DNA from: Cranoglanis bouderius | Taxonomy: Eukaryota > Chordata > Actinopteri > Siluriformes > Cranoglanididae | Reading direction: 5' to 3' | Assembly (NCBI GenBank): GCA_023630585.1 | Contig: CM042565.1 | Coordinates: 3,921,513 to 3,985,512, forward strand | Length of the DNA stretch: 64,000 nt | In this document: positions 45,938-57,166 of the stretch, piece by piece | How the letters are laid out: the number at the start of each line of letters is the position of its first letter | How positions within the stretch are numbered: position 1 is the first letter of the stretch | Translations under genes and position numbers: made by a program | The notes under the pieces: model-generated | Database searches by the model: none | The model's input: only the letters and a program-made list of their open reading frames with translations | Told to the model about the DNA's origin: nothing

Positions 45938-46585
45938 GGGTGTGTTAGGTTCTCCTGCTCTCGCTACGCTACAAATGGAGCGTAGCCTACTTCCACATTC
46001 CACGGAGCGCATTCCAGCGCCATTCACAAAGACTCACGTTTTGTTTACCTCTGCCATGTGCTTTGTGTTTTCATATTCACGTCATGTCTCCACCTCCTGT
46101 GTAAAATCAGGAAAAAATGAAAAATCATTGGAAAAAATGTCCAGAGACATGACGCAACACAAAAACAAAAGCACATGGGGAACCATGTGCTTTTGTTTTT
46201 GTGTTGCGTCATGTCTCTGCCCCGTTTCCTCATTGGTTCGCCTTTTAATTTGTGATCATAAGTTTCAGGTGTCATTGATTTTGCATTTGTGTGTGTGTGT
46301 GTGTATAAAAACCCTAGTCTGTGTCCGCTTCAGGGCGGAGTATTAGTTTAGTATAATAGAAGTTAGAATTATTTTTTCGATGTTCGTAGTTCCCTGTGTG
46401 TGGTTCCCAGACCACTTCCTTGTCTCGTATGTTTTTTCTGTCTTTTGGATTACTCCTCTTTTGGAATACTGCATTTGTGGAGTGCTGCCTTTTGGTAAAT
46501 AAACGTTTCTGCATTTACTGACGTCTCCCCAGCGCATGCATCCTGACTCCCTCGTCCTTCCTATCCCCGGTGTCGTAACAGGGTG
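45938..46585 (+). mobile_element. Solo LTR of a Gypsy element with GGGTG duplication
   Basis: 45943-46580 starts TGTTAGGTTC and ends GTCGTAACA, with GGGTG repeated on both sides (45938-45942, 46581-46585). TATAAAA is at 46304-46310, AATAAA at 46498-46503. The first 8 bases (TGTTAGGT) and last 8 (TCGTAACA) equal those of the Gypsy LTR at 9.5-15.2 kb, so it is a related family. Internal region lost by LTR-LTR recombination. Confidence 0.9.
46143..46218. repeat. 36-bp perfect inverted repeat in solo LTR
   Basis: Arms 46143-46178 and 46183-46218 are exact reverse complements over 36 bases with a 4-base loop (GGAA). Outer bases read AGAGACATGACGCAAC. It lies in U3, 86 bp before the TATA box. Confidence 0.95.
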
Positions 46586-46624
46586 CCAGTAATTGTTTAA
46601 TTGTTGCACACCTATATTTAACAA

Positions 46625-46703
<79 letters not shown>

Positions 46704-46868
46704 TGTGTTTTGTTTGCAGTTGTTTGATATCCATGAGAGCAGAGTATTTTAGTGATTTTTTTTTTTTTTAAACAAAAGATCAAAAGGTTAAACAATAAAG
46801 ACAATTTTTCACAGCCTTCTTTGCTCTTATTTACCAAGGGTGCCAATATTAGTGGAGGGCACTGTATA

Positions 46869-48398
46869 TACCGATCAGCCATAACTTTAAAACCACCTGC
46901 CTAATTTTGTATAGATGTCCCTTGTGCTGTCAGAACAGCCTGTCAAGGCATGGACTCCACAAGACCTATGAAAGTTGCTGTGGTATCTGGCACCAAGACA
47001 GCAGATCCTTTAAGTCCTGTAAGTTGCAAGGTGGGGCTTCTATGGATTGGACTTGTTTGCCCAGCACATACCACAGATGCTCAATCGGATTGAGATCTGG
47101 GGAATTTGGAGGCCGAGTCAACACCTTGAACTCTTTGTAATGATTCTGAAACCATTCCTGAACAGTTTTTGCAGTGTGGCAGGGTACATTATCCTGCTGA
47201 AACAGACCACTGCCATTAGGGAATACCATTGCCATGAAGGGGTGTACCTGGTCTGCAACAATGTTTAGGTAGGTGATGTTCCCCAGGTTCCCCCAGGTGT
47301 TCCCCAGGTAAGCGACGCACACGCACCTGCCCGTCCACATGATGTAAAAGAAAACATGATTCATCAGACTGGGGCACCTTCTTCCATTGCTCCATGGTCC
47401 AGTTCTGATTCTCATGTGCCCATTGTAGGTGCTTTCGGTGGTGGACTTTGAAAAGGGCCAAATTATGATGTCTAGATGACTGGGTCAGAGCATCTCCATA
47501 ACAGCAGGTCTTGTGGGGTGTTCCAGGTATGGAGTGGTTAGTACCTACCAAAAGTGGTCCAAGGTAGGACAACTGGTGAACCGGTGACAGGGTCATGGGT
47601 GCTCAAGGATCCTTGATGTGCGTGAGGAGCGAAAGCTAGCCCGTCTGGTCTGATCCCACAGAAGAGCTACTGTAGCACACATTGCCGAAAATGTTAATGC
47701 CGGCTATGATAGAAAGGTGTCAGAACACACAGTGCATCACAGCTTACTGTGTTTGGGGCTGTGTAGCCGCAGACCGGTTAGAGTGCCAATGCTGACCCCT
47801 GTCTACCTTAGCAAGTGCCTACAGTGGGCACATGAGCATCAGAACTGGACCATGAAGCAATGCAAGAAGGTGGCCTGGTCTGAAGAATCACGTTTTCTTT
47901 TACATCATGTGGATGGCATGGTGAGTGTGCGTTGCTTATCTGGAGAAGAAGTGGCACCAGGATGCACTATGGGAAGAAGGCAAGCCGGCGGAGGAAGTGT
48001 GATGCTCCGGGCAATGTTCTGCTGGGAAACCTTGGTTCCTGGCATTCATGTGGATGTTACTTTGGCACGTACCACCTACCTAAAAACTGATGCAGACCAA
48101 GTACACCCCTTCATGGCAACGGTATTCCCTAATGCCAGTGGCCTCTTTCAGCAGGATAATGCTCCCTGCCACACTGCAAAAATTGTTCAGGAATGGCTTG
48201 AGGAACATGACAAAGATTTCAAGGTGTTGACTTGGCCTCCAAATTCCCCAGATCTCAATAGAGTCGAGCATCTGTGGGATGCGCTGGACAAACAAGTCCG
48301 ATCCATGAAGGCCCCACCTCACAACTTAGAAGAAATAATGGATCTGCCACTAACGTAAAATATTAGGCAGGTGGTTTTAATGTTATGGCTGATCGGTG
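46869..48398. mobile_element. Tc1/mariner-like head-to-head composite (family 5)
   Basis: Outer ends TACCGATCAGCCATAACTTT and inverted AATGTTATGGCTGATCGGTG with TA at both sides (46867-46868, 48399-48400). The left half encodes on minus the C-terminal half of a transposase (LFQQDNVPCHTAK, SPDLNPIEHLW, 47415-46966). The right half encodes on plus the corresponding region (LFQQDNAPCHTAK, SPDLNRVEHLW, 47717-48358) plus some upstream text. The two half-copies face away from a junction near 47590. Each lacks part of the protein, so neither is functional. Confidence 0.85.
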
Positions 48399-48492
48399 TA
48401 TTCTCCCTCGAAGTTAATAAGACAAAAATGCCAGTTGACATGTTACAGAGAAACCAGAAAGCTCAATGCCCTCCGTCCTGAATAAAGACTTT

Positions 48493-49225
48493 TTTTTTTT
48501 TTGGTCTCATTAACTGCAAGAGAGAGGAAAAAAGAGTGGCTGGTGAGGAAATGACTTTTATAGGTACTGAAACATACGCGATAACAATAACTAACTTGTC
48601 ACAGACGTTCCACAACATTACATTACATAACATAACTATAAACAGTTAAAAAGCATGATGTGTCATGGATGTGTTCATTATCACAGAACCCAAATTTCAA
48701 TATCAATAAATAGGCCAGGGTTGTAAACAAAGATCACAATGATGTTAGAGCCAGTGGATAGCGATCCAGAGAATAATCAGAAAGCAAGGCAAGGGGAAGC
48801 ACAAATATATCAACAGTTTCAGAATTCAAAGGGTAATCCAAAAGGCCGGTAAACAAGAAGGCAAGGAAGGGTCATACACAGAATAGGCCGGTAGTAAACA
48901 ATGGCTAAGAACTTACACAAGAGGTAACAATTTTAAGCATGTGCTTTATATAGTGCATATAGTGAACATGAAGTGACTGTGACAACTGAGGACGTGTTCT
49001 CAGAATTTGGTGCAGGATACTCTCTGGTGGCATTGTGTTGAATTGTCCTGATCGGTTTATGACATCCGTTCGTTAATAAATTACAAATTGCAATGTTGGC
49101 AAATGGCCGCATTACAAGCAGAATAAAACACTTGGCGATTTACGACAATAATTCACTTCAGAGTGGTGATGGATCACATCATATCACACAGCTTGGATTA
49201 TTTTTGTATAACAGAATGGTCTGTT
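48493..49225. repeat. Hairpin-repeat family copy split by an LTR-like insert
   Basis: Middle block at 48493-48665 (AAAAAGAGTGGCTGGTGAGG, GTTCCACAACATTACATT) and terminal block at 49075-49225 (GGCAAATGGCCGCATTACAA, GAATAAAACACTTGG, GGATTATTTTTGTATAACAG). About 400 bp between them (about 48666-49060) reads, in reverse, like an LTR or SINE of fish retrotransposons (GGTAATCCAAAAGGCCGG). Order and orientation suggest one copy later interrupted. Confidence 0.55.
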
Positions 49226-51100
49226 AGCTTAACAGTTAGCTGAGGGCTGAAAGTGCAGCACATCACTCTGCAGGTTCTATAGTAAAACTAATAAAACTGG
49301 GCCACTGGAACACCACTGCAGAGAAAGAGTGGTCATGTTCCATCTGTGCAGAACATCACAAGACTGAAATGGGGTTAGCCGAGCTGTGAAATGTAAAACG
49401 TGGTAGGAAAAAAAAAAGCATTCATGATGCGTTCAGATGGATTACCTACCCAGATTGTAAGTGTAAGAACATAAGATTTGCATTTCTTTGAACCTGGTGC
49501 TGCAACTCAGAACACACAGCAGAGTTACATGGCGCCTCATTTGACATGACAGCTTATTCTGATACGCCTTTCAACCATTTTGCACCGCTGCCATCCCATA
49601 TTTTACCTTTCTCCCCTGGCGATCTAAGCCTAGGTCTCCTTCCAAGAACTGTTCTCCAGTTGTCAGGCATGAATGTGATATTTGATTTGATACTTGTTAC
49701 TTAAGCCAAGAATCATCAGCATGCTCACAGGAAGATGGAGTCTTCCTCCATCACACAACCTCTTGGGTCATGGCTAAGGTCTGGCTTATATCAGGGATAT
49801 CAAATATTAGCAGTGTCTTATTTGAGACAATGTGACAATGTCACTATACCTTCCAATCCTTTCTGGAACATTCTTGCTTTGTCTTCTCATGACTGGGACA
49901 TTGGGACTTGGATATTTTAGTTCATGTGCAATATCTTGAGTTGTTAAATGATTGGAGTAGGGGAGAAGAGCAATGAAAGCATCACTTTCCAACAGGTGAT
50001 CCTGTCTATACAAAGGAATTCCCTTTAGTTCCTTATAGTATCATTGTTTCTGGCCTACCTTGCTATCAAGATTAGATTCATTATTATCAGAACTAAGGCT
50101 AGGTGTAATTCTGGCAGCAAGCACGTTGTTTATTTTAGTTGTAGCTTTGGAGGCAGAAAATCGAGAGAAAATGAGTTGCTTGTGTGACTTGACAGTGGGT
50201 AGCCACAGTTGCGATGTGGGATGTGACTTTGCTTACTGGTAAATATTGCGGAAATAGACATGTTGCAATATTGGCAATAAACTATTTTTACATTCAGCAT
50301 CACTCACTACCAAGACAAATTTTTTGACACTCCATGTTTCCTCCATGTTTGTTTTTTCCCTTTGGTCTTGTGAATGTGCAAATTGATTGGGTTAGGAAAT
50401 TGAAACCCTTTGTCTCTCTGTGCTTTTCTGAAAATATTTTTTTTCAACTTTGGAAGCTCTGCTGTGACAAAAAAAAAAAAAGAATAATTATGCAGGCGGC
50501 AGCCCTTTTTAAAAGCAGCCACCTGACATTCAACTTGTCTTAGAATTTGATGTAAAAAATGCGCTGGAGCTTGAGGAACAACATGCCAACTGTGAAAGCA
50601 GCCTTGTGGAAACTTTTTGTAATACTTCTTGAAACATTTCTACCAGAATCCCTTTTTAAATTAAACTAAAAGTGAATGTGCGTCTTACCTAAAGCAGCTT
50701 TCCTAGTGTCTCATTAATGCTGGTTCTTGGGTCACTAGTGTTATAGATTTTAACCTTGTTCACTTGTTTTAAGGGCCACTTCTTATTTCTCTCCAGTTGA
50801 AGTTTTCACTCACAGCAGCTCCACAGCGATATCGATCTGAACAAAACTGTATATCTTGGCAATGTGATTATCTTGCAGCATGGGATCCTGGGCCACTCCC
50901 AGCTTTTTAGGCAATTGTAATTATCAAAATGCTTATGGGTTAGTGCGTCTATAATAAAATCCAGCTCTCTTTTTAGCTAGCTATTAGAAAAGGCATTAAA
51001 GTCTAATGGAGATGGTACAGATGGATGATTGTATAAGATGGTGAGAGTAAATGTCCATTGAGATTGAATTAATTTTTTAATTTTTTTATTTTTTGTAAGC
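49226..51100. other. Intronic sequence, nothing recognised
   Basis: Short open frames only; no protein motif, RNA gene or repeat seen. Confidence 0.4.
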
Positions 51101-51236
51101 TGTATGACTGGCTGTAGAAATTTGGACCTTATATACTTTATAGCTACAGCTATAAACAGATCGCTTATGGTGCTGACGATGAAGATGAAGATGAGCATGT
51201 GGACATAATTGCTTAACATTGTATATTTATATTCAT

Positions 51237-51475
51237 ATTGATGTGCTTGTTCTAATACGTTATTGTATCTATAGTAACAAATAACACAGGCGAACGCGCC
51301 ACATACATTAATTTAAAAGGCGTGTGTAATTGTTTTCTGTACAGAGATGTTTATTTAACAACTATGAAAGGAGGCTCCAGGAATAAAACATTTTGGGATG
51401 TGCTCTTATAGGCAATTAATCAACTAGGTGGTGGAAACAGAGACTGATTGGTTTCCTATAACAGCATGCGCAGAA
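51237..51475. repeat. Hairpin-repeat family copy next to exon 2
   Basis: Shows TTATTGTATCTATAGTAACA, GAGATGTTTATTTAACAACT, AATAAAACATTTTGGGATGT and the terminal pair GTGCTCTTATAGGCAATTAA / TTTCCTATAACAGCATG. It ends about 115 bp before coding exon 2. Confidence 0.65.
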
Positions 51476-51590
51476 GTGTTTATTTTTAAATTTTTTTATT
51501 TATTTATTTTTTACTTAATAGATGACATCAAGGTTGCAGATCATATTTCACCCCTCATATTTAACTCTTGCTTTATTTTCCATTCTCAAG

Positions 51591-51705
51591 CAAAGTACAT
51601 TGGCTGCTATGTAGACGACACCCACAAGAGGGCACTCAGAGGCATCTCCTTCTTCGACTACAAAAAGATGACTGTCTTCCGCTGTCAGGACAGCTGTGCT
51701 GAGAG
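51591..51705 (+). CDS. WSCD2: WSCD2 coding exon 2 (first half of WSC domain 1)
   Basis: 115 bp, residues 100-138. Joining G from exon 1 to CA gives Ala100, then KYIGCY, the standard entry to a WSC domain. Cysteines C105, C131 and C135 are the first three of the domain's eight. Acceptor CATTCTCAAG|CA, donor GAGAG|GTTTGA (phase 2). An upstream acceptor-like GCAG at 51536-51539 would add 17 in-frame codons without a stop; it lacks as good a tract and would disturb the conserved junction, so I prefer 51591. WSC domains are putative carbohydrate-binding modules; here it lies in the Golgi lumen. The exon is bracketed by repeats, a hairpin copy 115 bp before and a Tc1-like element 51 bp after. Confidence 0.94.
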
Positions 51706-51756
51706 GTTTGACTTTTCACCGTCAACTCTTCAACTTCCACAAAGCACATGCATTTA

Positions 51757-53309
51757 CATTGAGGGGAAAAAAGTATTTGATCCCCTGCTGATTTTGTACG
51801 TTTGCCCACTGACAACGAAATGATCGGTCTATAATTTTAATGGTAGGTGAATTTTAACAGAATAACAACAACAAAAATCCAGAAAAACGCATTTCAAAAA
51901 AGTTATAAATTGATTTGCATTTTAATGAGTGAAATAAGTATTTGATCCCCTATCAATCAGCAAGATTTCTGGCTCCCAGGTGTCTTTTACACAGGCAATG
52001 AGCTGAGATTAGGAGCACTCTCTTAAAGGGAGTCCTCCTAATCTCAGCTTGTTACCTGTATAAAAGACACCTGTCCACAGAAGCAATCAATCAATCAGAT
52101 TCCAAACTCTCCACCATGGCCAAGACCAAAGAGCTGCCCAAGGATGTCAGGATCAAGATTGTAGACCTACACAAGGCTGGAATGGGCTACAAGACCATTG
52201 CCAAGCAGCTTGGTGAGAAGGTGACAACAGTTGGTGCGATTATTCGCAAATGGAAGAAACTGTCAGTCTTCCTCGGTCTGGGGCTCCATGCAAGATCTCA
52301 CCTTGTGGAGTTTCAATGATCATGAGAACGGTGAGGAATCAGCCCAGAACTACACGGGAGGATCTTGTTAATGATCTCAAGGCAGCTGGGACCATGGTCA
52401 CCAAGAAAACAATTGGTAACACACTACGCCGTGAAGGACTGAAATCCTGCAGCGCCCGCAAGGTCCCCCTGCTCAAGAAAGCACATGTACAGGCCCGTCT
52501 GAAGTTTGCCTGAATGATTTAGAGGAGAACTGGGTGAAAATGTTGTGGTCAGGTGTGGTCAGATCTCTTTGGCATCAGCTCAACTCGCCGTGTTTGGAGA
52601 AGGAGGAATGCTGCCTATGACCCCAAGAACACCATCCCCACCATCAAACATGGAGGTTGGAGCATTATGCTTTGGGGGTGTTTTTCTGCTAAGGGGACAG
52701 GACAACTGCACTGCATCAAAGGGACGATGTACCATCAAATCTTGGTTGAGAACCTCCTTCCCTCAGCCAGGACATTGAAAATGGTTCGTGGATGGGTATT
52801 CCAGCATGACAATGACCGAAAATACACAGACAAGGCAACAAAGAAGTGGCTCAAGAAGAAGCACATTAACGTCCTGGAGTGGCCTAGCCAGTCTCCAGAC
52901 CTTAATCCCATAGAAAATCTGTGGAGGGAGCTGAAGGTTCGAGTTGCCAAACGTCAGCCTCGAGACCTTAATGACTTGGAGAGGATCTGCAAACAGGAAT
53001 GGGACAAAATCCCTCCTGAGATGTGTGCAAACCTGGTGGCCAACTACAAGAAACATCTGACCTCTGTGATTGCCAACAAGGGTTTTGCCACCAAGTACTA
53101 AGTCGAAGGGGTCAAATACTTATTTCCCTCATTAAAATGCAAATCAATTTATAACTTTTTTGAAATGCGTTTTTCTGGATTTTTTTTGTTGTTATTCTGT
53201 CTCTCACTGTTAAAATACACCTACCATTAAAATTATAGACTGATCATTTCTTTGTCAGTGGGCAAACGTACAAAATCAGCAGGGGATCAAATGTTTTTTT
53301 CCCCCACTG
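51757..53309 (+). mobile_element. Tc1-like transposon, inactive (family 6)
   Basis: 1553 bp, TA at both sides (51755-51756, 53310-53311). Inverted arms of about 200 bp contain AGTATTTGATCCCCTGCTGA at the left and its complement at the right, and an inner repeat AAGTATTTGATCCCCT. The + strand transposase begins MAKTKELPKDVR at 52116 with helix-turn-helix text, shifts frame near 52255 (short deletion), has a second break near 52513 that removes the first catalytic Asp motif, then runs open 52553-53101 with FQHDND and SPDLNPIENLW to a TKY terminus. It lies in WSCD2 intron 2, same strand. Confidence 0.93.
52116..53101 (+). pseudogene. Broken Tc1-like transposase
   Basis: The DNA-binding half, with two helix-turn-helix-type parts (KAGMGYKTIAKQLG and TREDLVNDLKAAGT), is split between frames at about 52255. 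The catalytic half lacks the WSD block but keeps the second Asp (HDND) and the Glu (NPIENLW). Total span agrees with a roughly 340-residue Tc1 transposase. Two lesions make it non-functional. Confidence 0.9.
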
Positions 53310-53311
53310 TA

Positions 53312-54906
53312 ATGCATATTGTGATCTTTTGTTTTATGCTTGTTCGCTTAATGCATGGTTAATGAGTCCTAGCTAGTTCTCTATACGTGAAGAGAGTTTT
53401 ATGATAAAGCTCTGAGACTACTTTTAGTCACGTTACGATAAATATATACTAATTATGATTAGTATATGACTTATTTATATATTAAAAGCTGGATATGCTT
53501 CTGGATATTATAGATTTATGCATAAACACACACACCCACACACACACTGAATGCACATTTCCAACACAGTCTGACTACACATTATTTGTAAACGCTGCAT
53601 CCCCACATACAGAACCAAGTATTCAGCATTGGGTCATGTGGCTTTTCCCCAGTCACTGATTTACTATATGGTTGCAAGTAATGATCAATGCGAAGATTTC
53701 AGCGAATACTAATCTAAAACCTTTCAAGTAGTTAGACATTAGATTTTAGACGAACTGGAACTAGATGTTCTCTCTTTCTTTATTTCTGTTCTGCTTTTGC
53801 ACATTCTGCTCTCAGCGGTTTCATTTAAAGAGAGAGAGCTTTGAGAGCTAAGAGAGCTTTGTCCAGTGTACAGAGTTTGTGTGTTACATTTGTGTTTGTA
53901 GACTTTTTTTTTTGCTATTAGTAACATTAGTCACGTATTTTTCTTAAAGGGTGAGCCTTAAAACAAATGGCATTCTACAGCTGATATCAAGACACAAACT
54001 CACACTTTGCTTTCGCAAGCATGCACCCATGGCCAGATGCACTATTCATTCACAGTCTGATTACACCCAGAATCAGTACTAGAGTATTCAAACCAAATGT
54101 AAAAACAGCATAAGTCTGTAAACAGGAGTCAACTGGCGATCTACAGTCCAGATGCAGACTCACCTAAGTATTTCAGTACAACGAACCTAGTATTTGGAAA
54201 ATATACTGTACCATAGACAATAAATGTAGGAAAATAAAGGCTGTACTTCAGCAACTCCAGTTTTCTAAACACGGCGTGGCTCCTGTAGAAAATCCTCGTT
54301 TATGCAAATGCATTTGTGTAAATGATTTAGCTGAAGGCACCTCATCAGACCAGACATTAGCTACAGGGCTAGAGAGGTCGGAAAGGGAAGCGTTTTTACA
54401 GATTATCAATAAATTATCATTTATTAGCAACACCTTATATATCTGTACATTATATATCTGTATATATCTGCTCAGAAGTATTTTCAGAATGTGTGCAATG
54501 TTTTGCAGTCATTATACCGCAGCGCTAACATTTTTGCCAAATTGTGTCAACAAGTTAGCGGTTTAGCATCACTAAAACATCTGGTTCTCTAAATATGTCT
54601 CTCTAAATGTGATCGGTGGTGAAAGACAGGAAAAGATAAAATAGCTGCCCTTATTGACTGCCACACTGCCAGCACTTCATCAAAATATCACAAGCACAAG
54701 ATTTTTGCTGTATTTTTTCTAACTGATCAGACTAACAGTTGTAACAGAGACTCTCACTTCATCTATCTCTCTATAAATGCCACAGGGACTCTCCATCCAT
54801 CTCTCTATCAATCTACCAGTAGCACACACACACACACACACTCTCTCTCCATATTTCTTTCTATCAATCTACCTGTATCACTCTCTCACTCCTTCTGTCT
54901 TTCAAA
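53312..54906. other. WSCD2 intron 2, nothing recognised
   Basis: Plain AT-rich sequence with short CA runs; no alternative exon or repeat family seen. Confidence 0.4.
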
Positions 54907-54965
<59 letters not shown>

Positions 54966-55000
54966 ACTCTATCTATCTATCTAGCTATCTGTCTATCTAT
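54907..55000. repeat. (CT)n then CTAT-type microsatellite
   Basis: CT array 54907-54961 followed by an interrupted CTAT tetranucleotide array to about 54998, ending at the truncated left arm of the next transposon. Confidence 0.9.
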
Positions 55001-56158
55001 CTTTCTGCATAAATACGGCCAAAAACATCATCAGATTTTCACACAAGTCCTAAAGGTAGGCAACGAGAACCCAATTAAACAAATGAGACAAAAATATTAT
55101 ACTTGGTCATTTATGATCCAATATTTCATATCTGTGAGTGTCAAAAGTATGTGAACCTCTAGGATTAGCAGTTAATTTGAAGGTGAAATTAGAGTCAGGT
55201 GTTTTCAATCAATGGGATGAGTGAGCGCCCTGTTTTATTTAAAGAACAGGGATCTATCAAAGTCTGATCTTCACAACACATTTGTGGACGTGTAGCATGG
55301 CACAAACAAAGGAGATTTCTGAGGACATCAGAAAAAGAGTTGTGGATGCTCATCAGGTTGGAAAAAGTTATAAAATCATCTCTAAATAGTTTGGACTCCA
55401 CCAATCCACATTCAGACAGATTGTGTACAAATGGATTAAATTCAAGACCATTGTTACCCTCCCCAGGAGTGGAGACCAACAAAGATCACTCCAAGAGCAA
55501 GACGTGTAATAGTCCGCACGGTCACAAAGGAACCCAGGGTAACTTCTAAGCAACTGAAGGCTTCTCTCACATTGGCTAATATTAATGTTCTTGAGTCCAC
55601 CATCAGGAGAACACTGAACAACAATGGTGTGCATGGCAGGATTGCAAGGAGAAAGCCACTACTCTCCAAAAAGAACATTGCTACCCATCTGCAGTTTGCT
55701 AAAGATCATGTGGACAAGCCAGAAGGTTATTGGAAAACTTTTTGGTTTAAATGAGAAGCGTTATGTCTAGAGTAAGGAAAACACTGCATTCCAGCAGTCA
55801 ATAAGAAGCAGTTCATGTGAGGAAACCCATCTACATCCCAGAGTTGAAGCTGTGGAATACTGAGGAATGGGCTAAAAATTTTCCAAGCCGATGTGCTGGA
55901 CTAATCAACAGTTACTGGAAATGTTTAGTTGCGGTTATTGCTGCACAAGGGGGTCACACCAGATACTGAAAGCAAAGGTTCACATACTTTTCCCACTCAC
56001 AGATATGTAATATTGGATCATTTATTTCAATATATAAATGACCAGATATAATATTTTTGTCTCATTTGTCTACTTTTAGGACTTCTGACAGTGTTTTATG
56101 TGATATTTATGCAGAAACAGGAAATTCTAAAGGGTCCCCAAACTTTCAAGCACCACTG
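55001..56158 (+). mobile_element. Tc1-like transposon, deleted copy (family 3)
   Basis: Right end is complete (CTTTCAAGCACCACTG followed by TA at 56159-56160). The left arm starts inside the TIR at TTTCTGCATAAATAC, about 45 bp short, where a tetranucleotide array begins. + strand transposase: MAQTKEISEDIRKRVVDAHQ from 55297, then a stop in place of the next helix (near 55388), later blocks up to about 55770, and a jump to GNPS/PEL text after 55800. An internal deletion of several hundred bases removed the catalytic core. Confidence 0.88.
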
Positions 56159-56160
56159 TA

Positions 56161-56620
56161 TCTAATCAGCTCTACACACTCTATACTCTAGGTATTGCAC
56201 CCTGTATATCTGTCTCTCTTTCTTTCTTAAAACTGCACATTACCTTCAGAGTTCAAACTGATAACTAGTTTAAACTTTCAGACTGGCTTTGTCAAGCCAA
56301 CATCAGAGTTTATCGTGACAAATTTTACCTATCTATTTTTTTTTTTTTTTTAGACTTTGCTATATTTTGACCTGTGACTGATCTTTCTTGCATTTTATTA
56401 CTTTTGCACCACACGTTATAAAACATATTTAAATAATTAAAAAAAGGTAAAGCATTACAAATATGCTTTAAGCTGGTGTGTCTGTGCTTCATCTCCATTT
56501 ATCTTGGTAACTTCTGCTAATGCACGTGACTACATGCAGTACATCTTCCCTGATCCTTCCTGTCACACTGCCTCAAACACACAGCTGAGAGTCAAACACG
56601 CATCATAACACAATCATACA
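56161..56620. other. WSCD2 intron 2, nothing recognised
   Basis: Plain AT-rich sequence. Confidence 0.4.
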
Positions 56621-56828
56621 CTCTAAACCAGTGGTCACCAACCCTGTTCCTGGAGATCTACCTTCTTGAAGTCTTTAGCTCCAACCATAACCCTGTCCAT
56701 CTTACCATGTAATTATTGCCTTAAGAAGTTCTTGATCAACTAAAACAGGTGTGTTAGATTTTGGTTGGAGATGAAACCTGCAGGAAGGTAAATCTCAAGG
56801 AAGAGGGTTGATGACCACTGCTCTAAAT
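56621..56828. mobile_element. hAT-type MITE with 8-bp target duplication
   Basis: A 192-bp element (56629-56820) begins CAGTGGTCACCAACCCTGTT and ends AAGAGGGTTGATGACCACTG. It is flanked by CTCTAAAC and CTCTAAAT, an 8-bp duplication with one mismatch, typical of hAT transposons. Non-coding. Confidence 0.88.
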
Positions 56829-57166
56829 TAAAACCTTCCAACACACGTGTTGAAATGAGGTTTCCAGGGAAGCATTTTGACTAAACTATGCTACAATAAT
56901 AACTTTTTTTTTTTTAATGAAAGGAAAGAAAAAATCTTGTATAAGTGAGTTGACTCTCAGTGTTCCCCTAGAAAATGACACAAATGACACATCACTAACC
57001 CCAGTTTAACCATTTAGGGTGAAATCAGTTCTGAGAGATTTTAAGTGACATCTCAGATCGAATCCTTCCTTCATTAATATTATTATTAGTAATGTTAGTA
57101 GGGTTAGTAAGTGAATGTGTGACATCTCAGGCAACTTGTGTCTTAACTCATTCCCTTCATTTTAAG

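Larger units (their letters stand above)
45417..46864 (+). mobile_element. Tc1-like transposon with a nested solo LTR (family 4)
   Basis: Ends are CAGTGCCCTCCACTAATATT and inverted AATATTAGTGGAGGGCACTG, with TA on the right (46865-46866). A + strand transposase tail is visible (SPDLKPIENLK, then WSQIPCHVFSNLI, about 45725-45930) ending TKY before a stop. The N-terminal part is absent. A 638-bp solo LTR lies just after the ORF end, and an AT array (46628-46700) fills the right arm. Inactive. Confidence 0.85.
36752..51590 (+). other. WSCD2: WSCD2 intron 1 (14.8 kb)
   Basis: Begins GTAGAG and ends CTCAAG. The first 1.2 kb and 44.0-45.3 and 49.2-51.1 kb are plain AT-rich sequence in which I see nothing. 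The remainder is largely transposons, listed separately. No alternative exon is evident. Confidence 0.9.

Noticed and set aside
46343..46882. 179-codon minus-strand open frame
   Set aside because: It runs across an AT microsatellite, a transposon arm and the antisense of a solo LTR; the protein would be mostly alternating Tyr-Ile.
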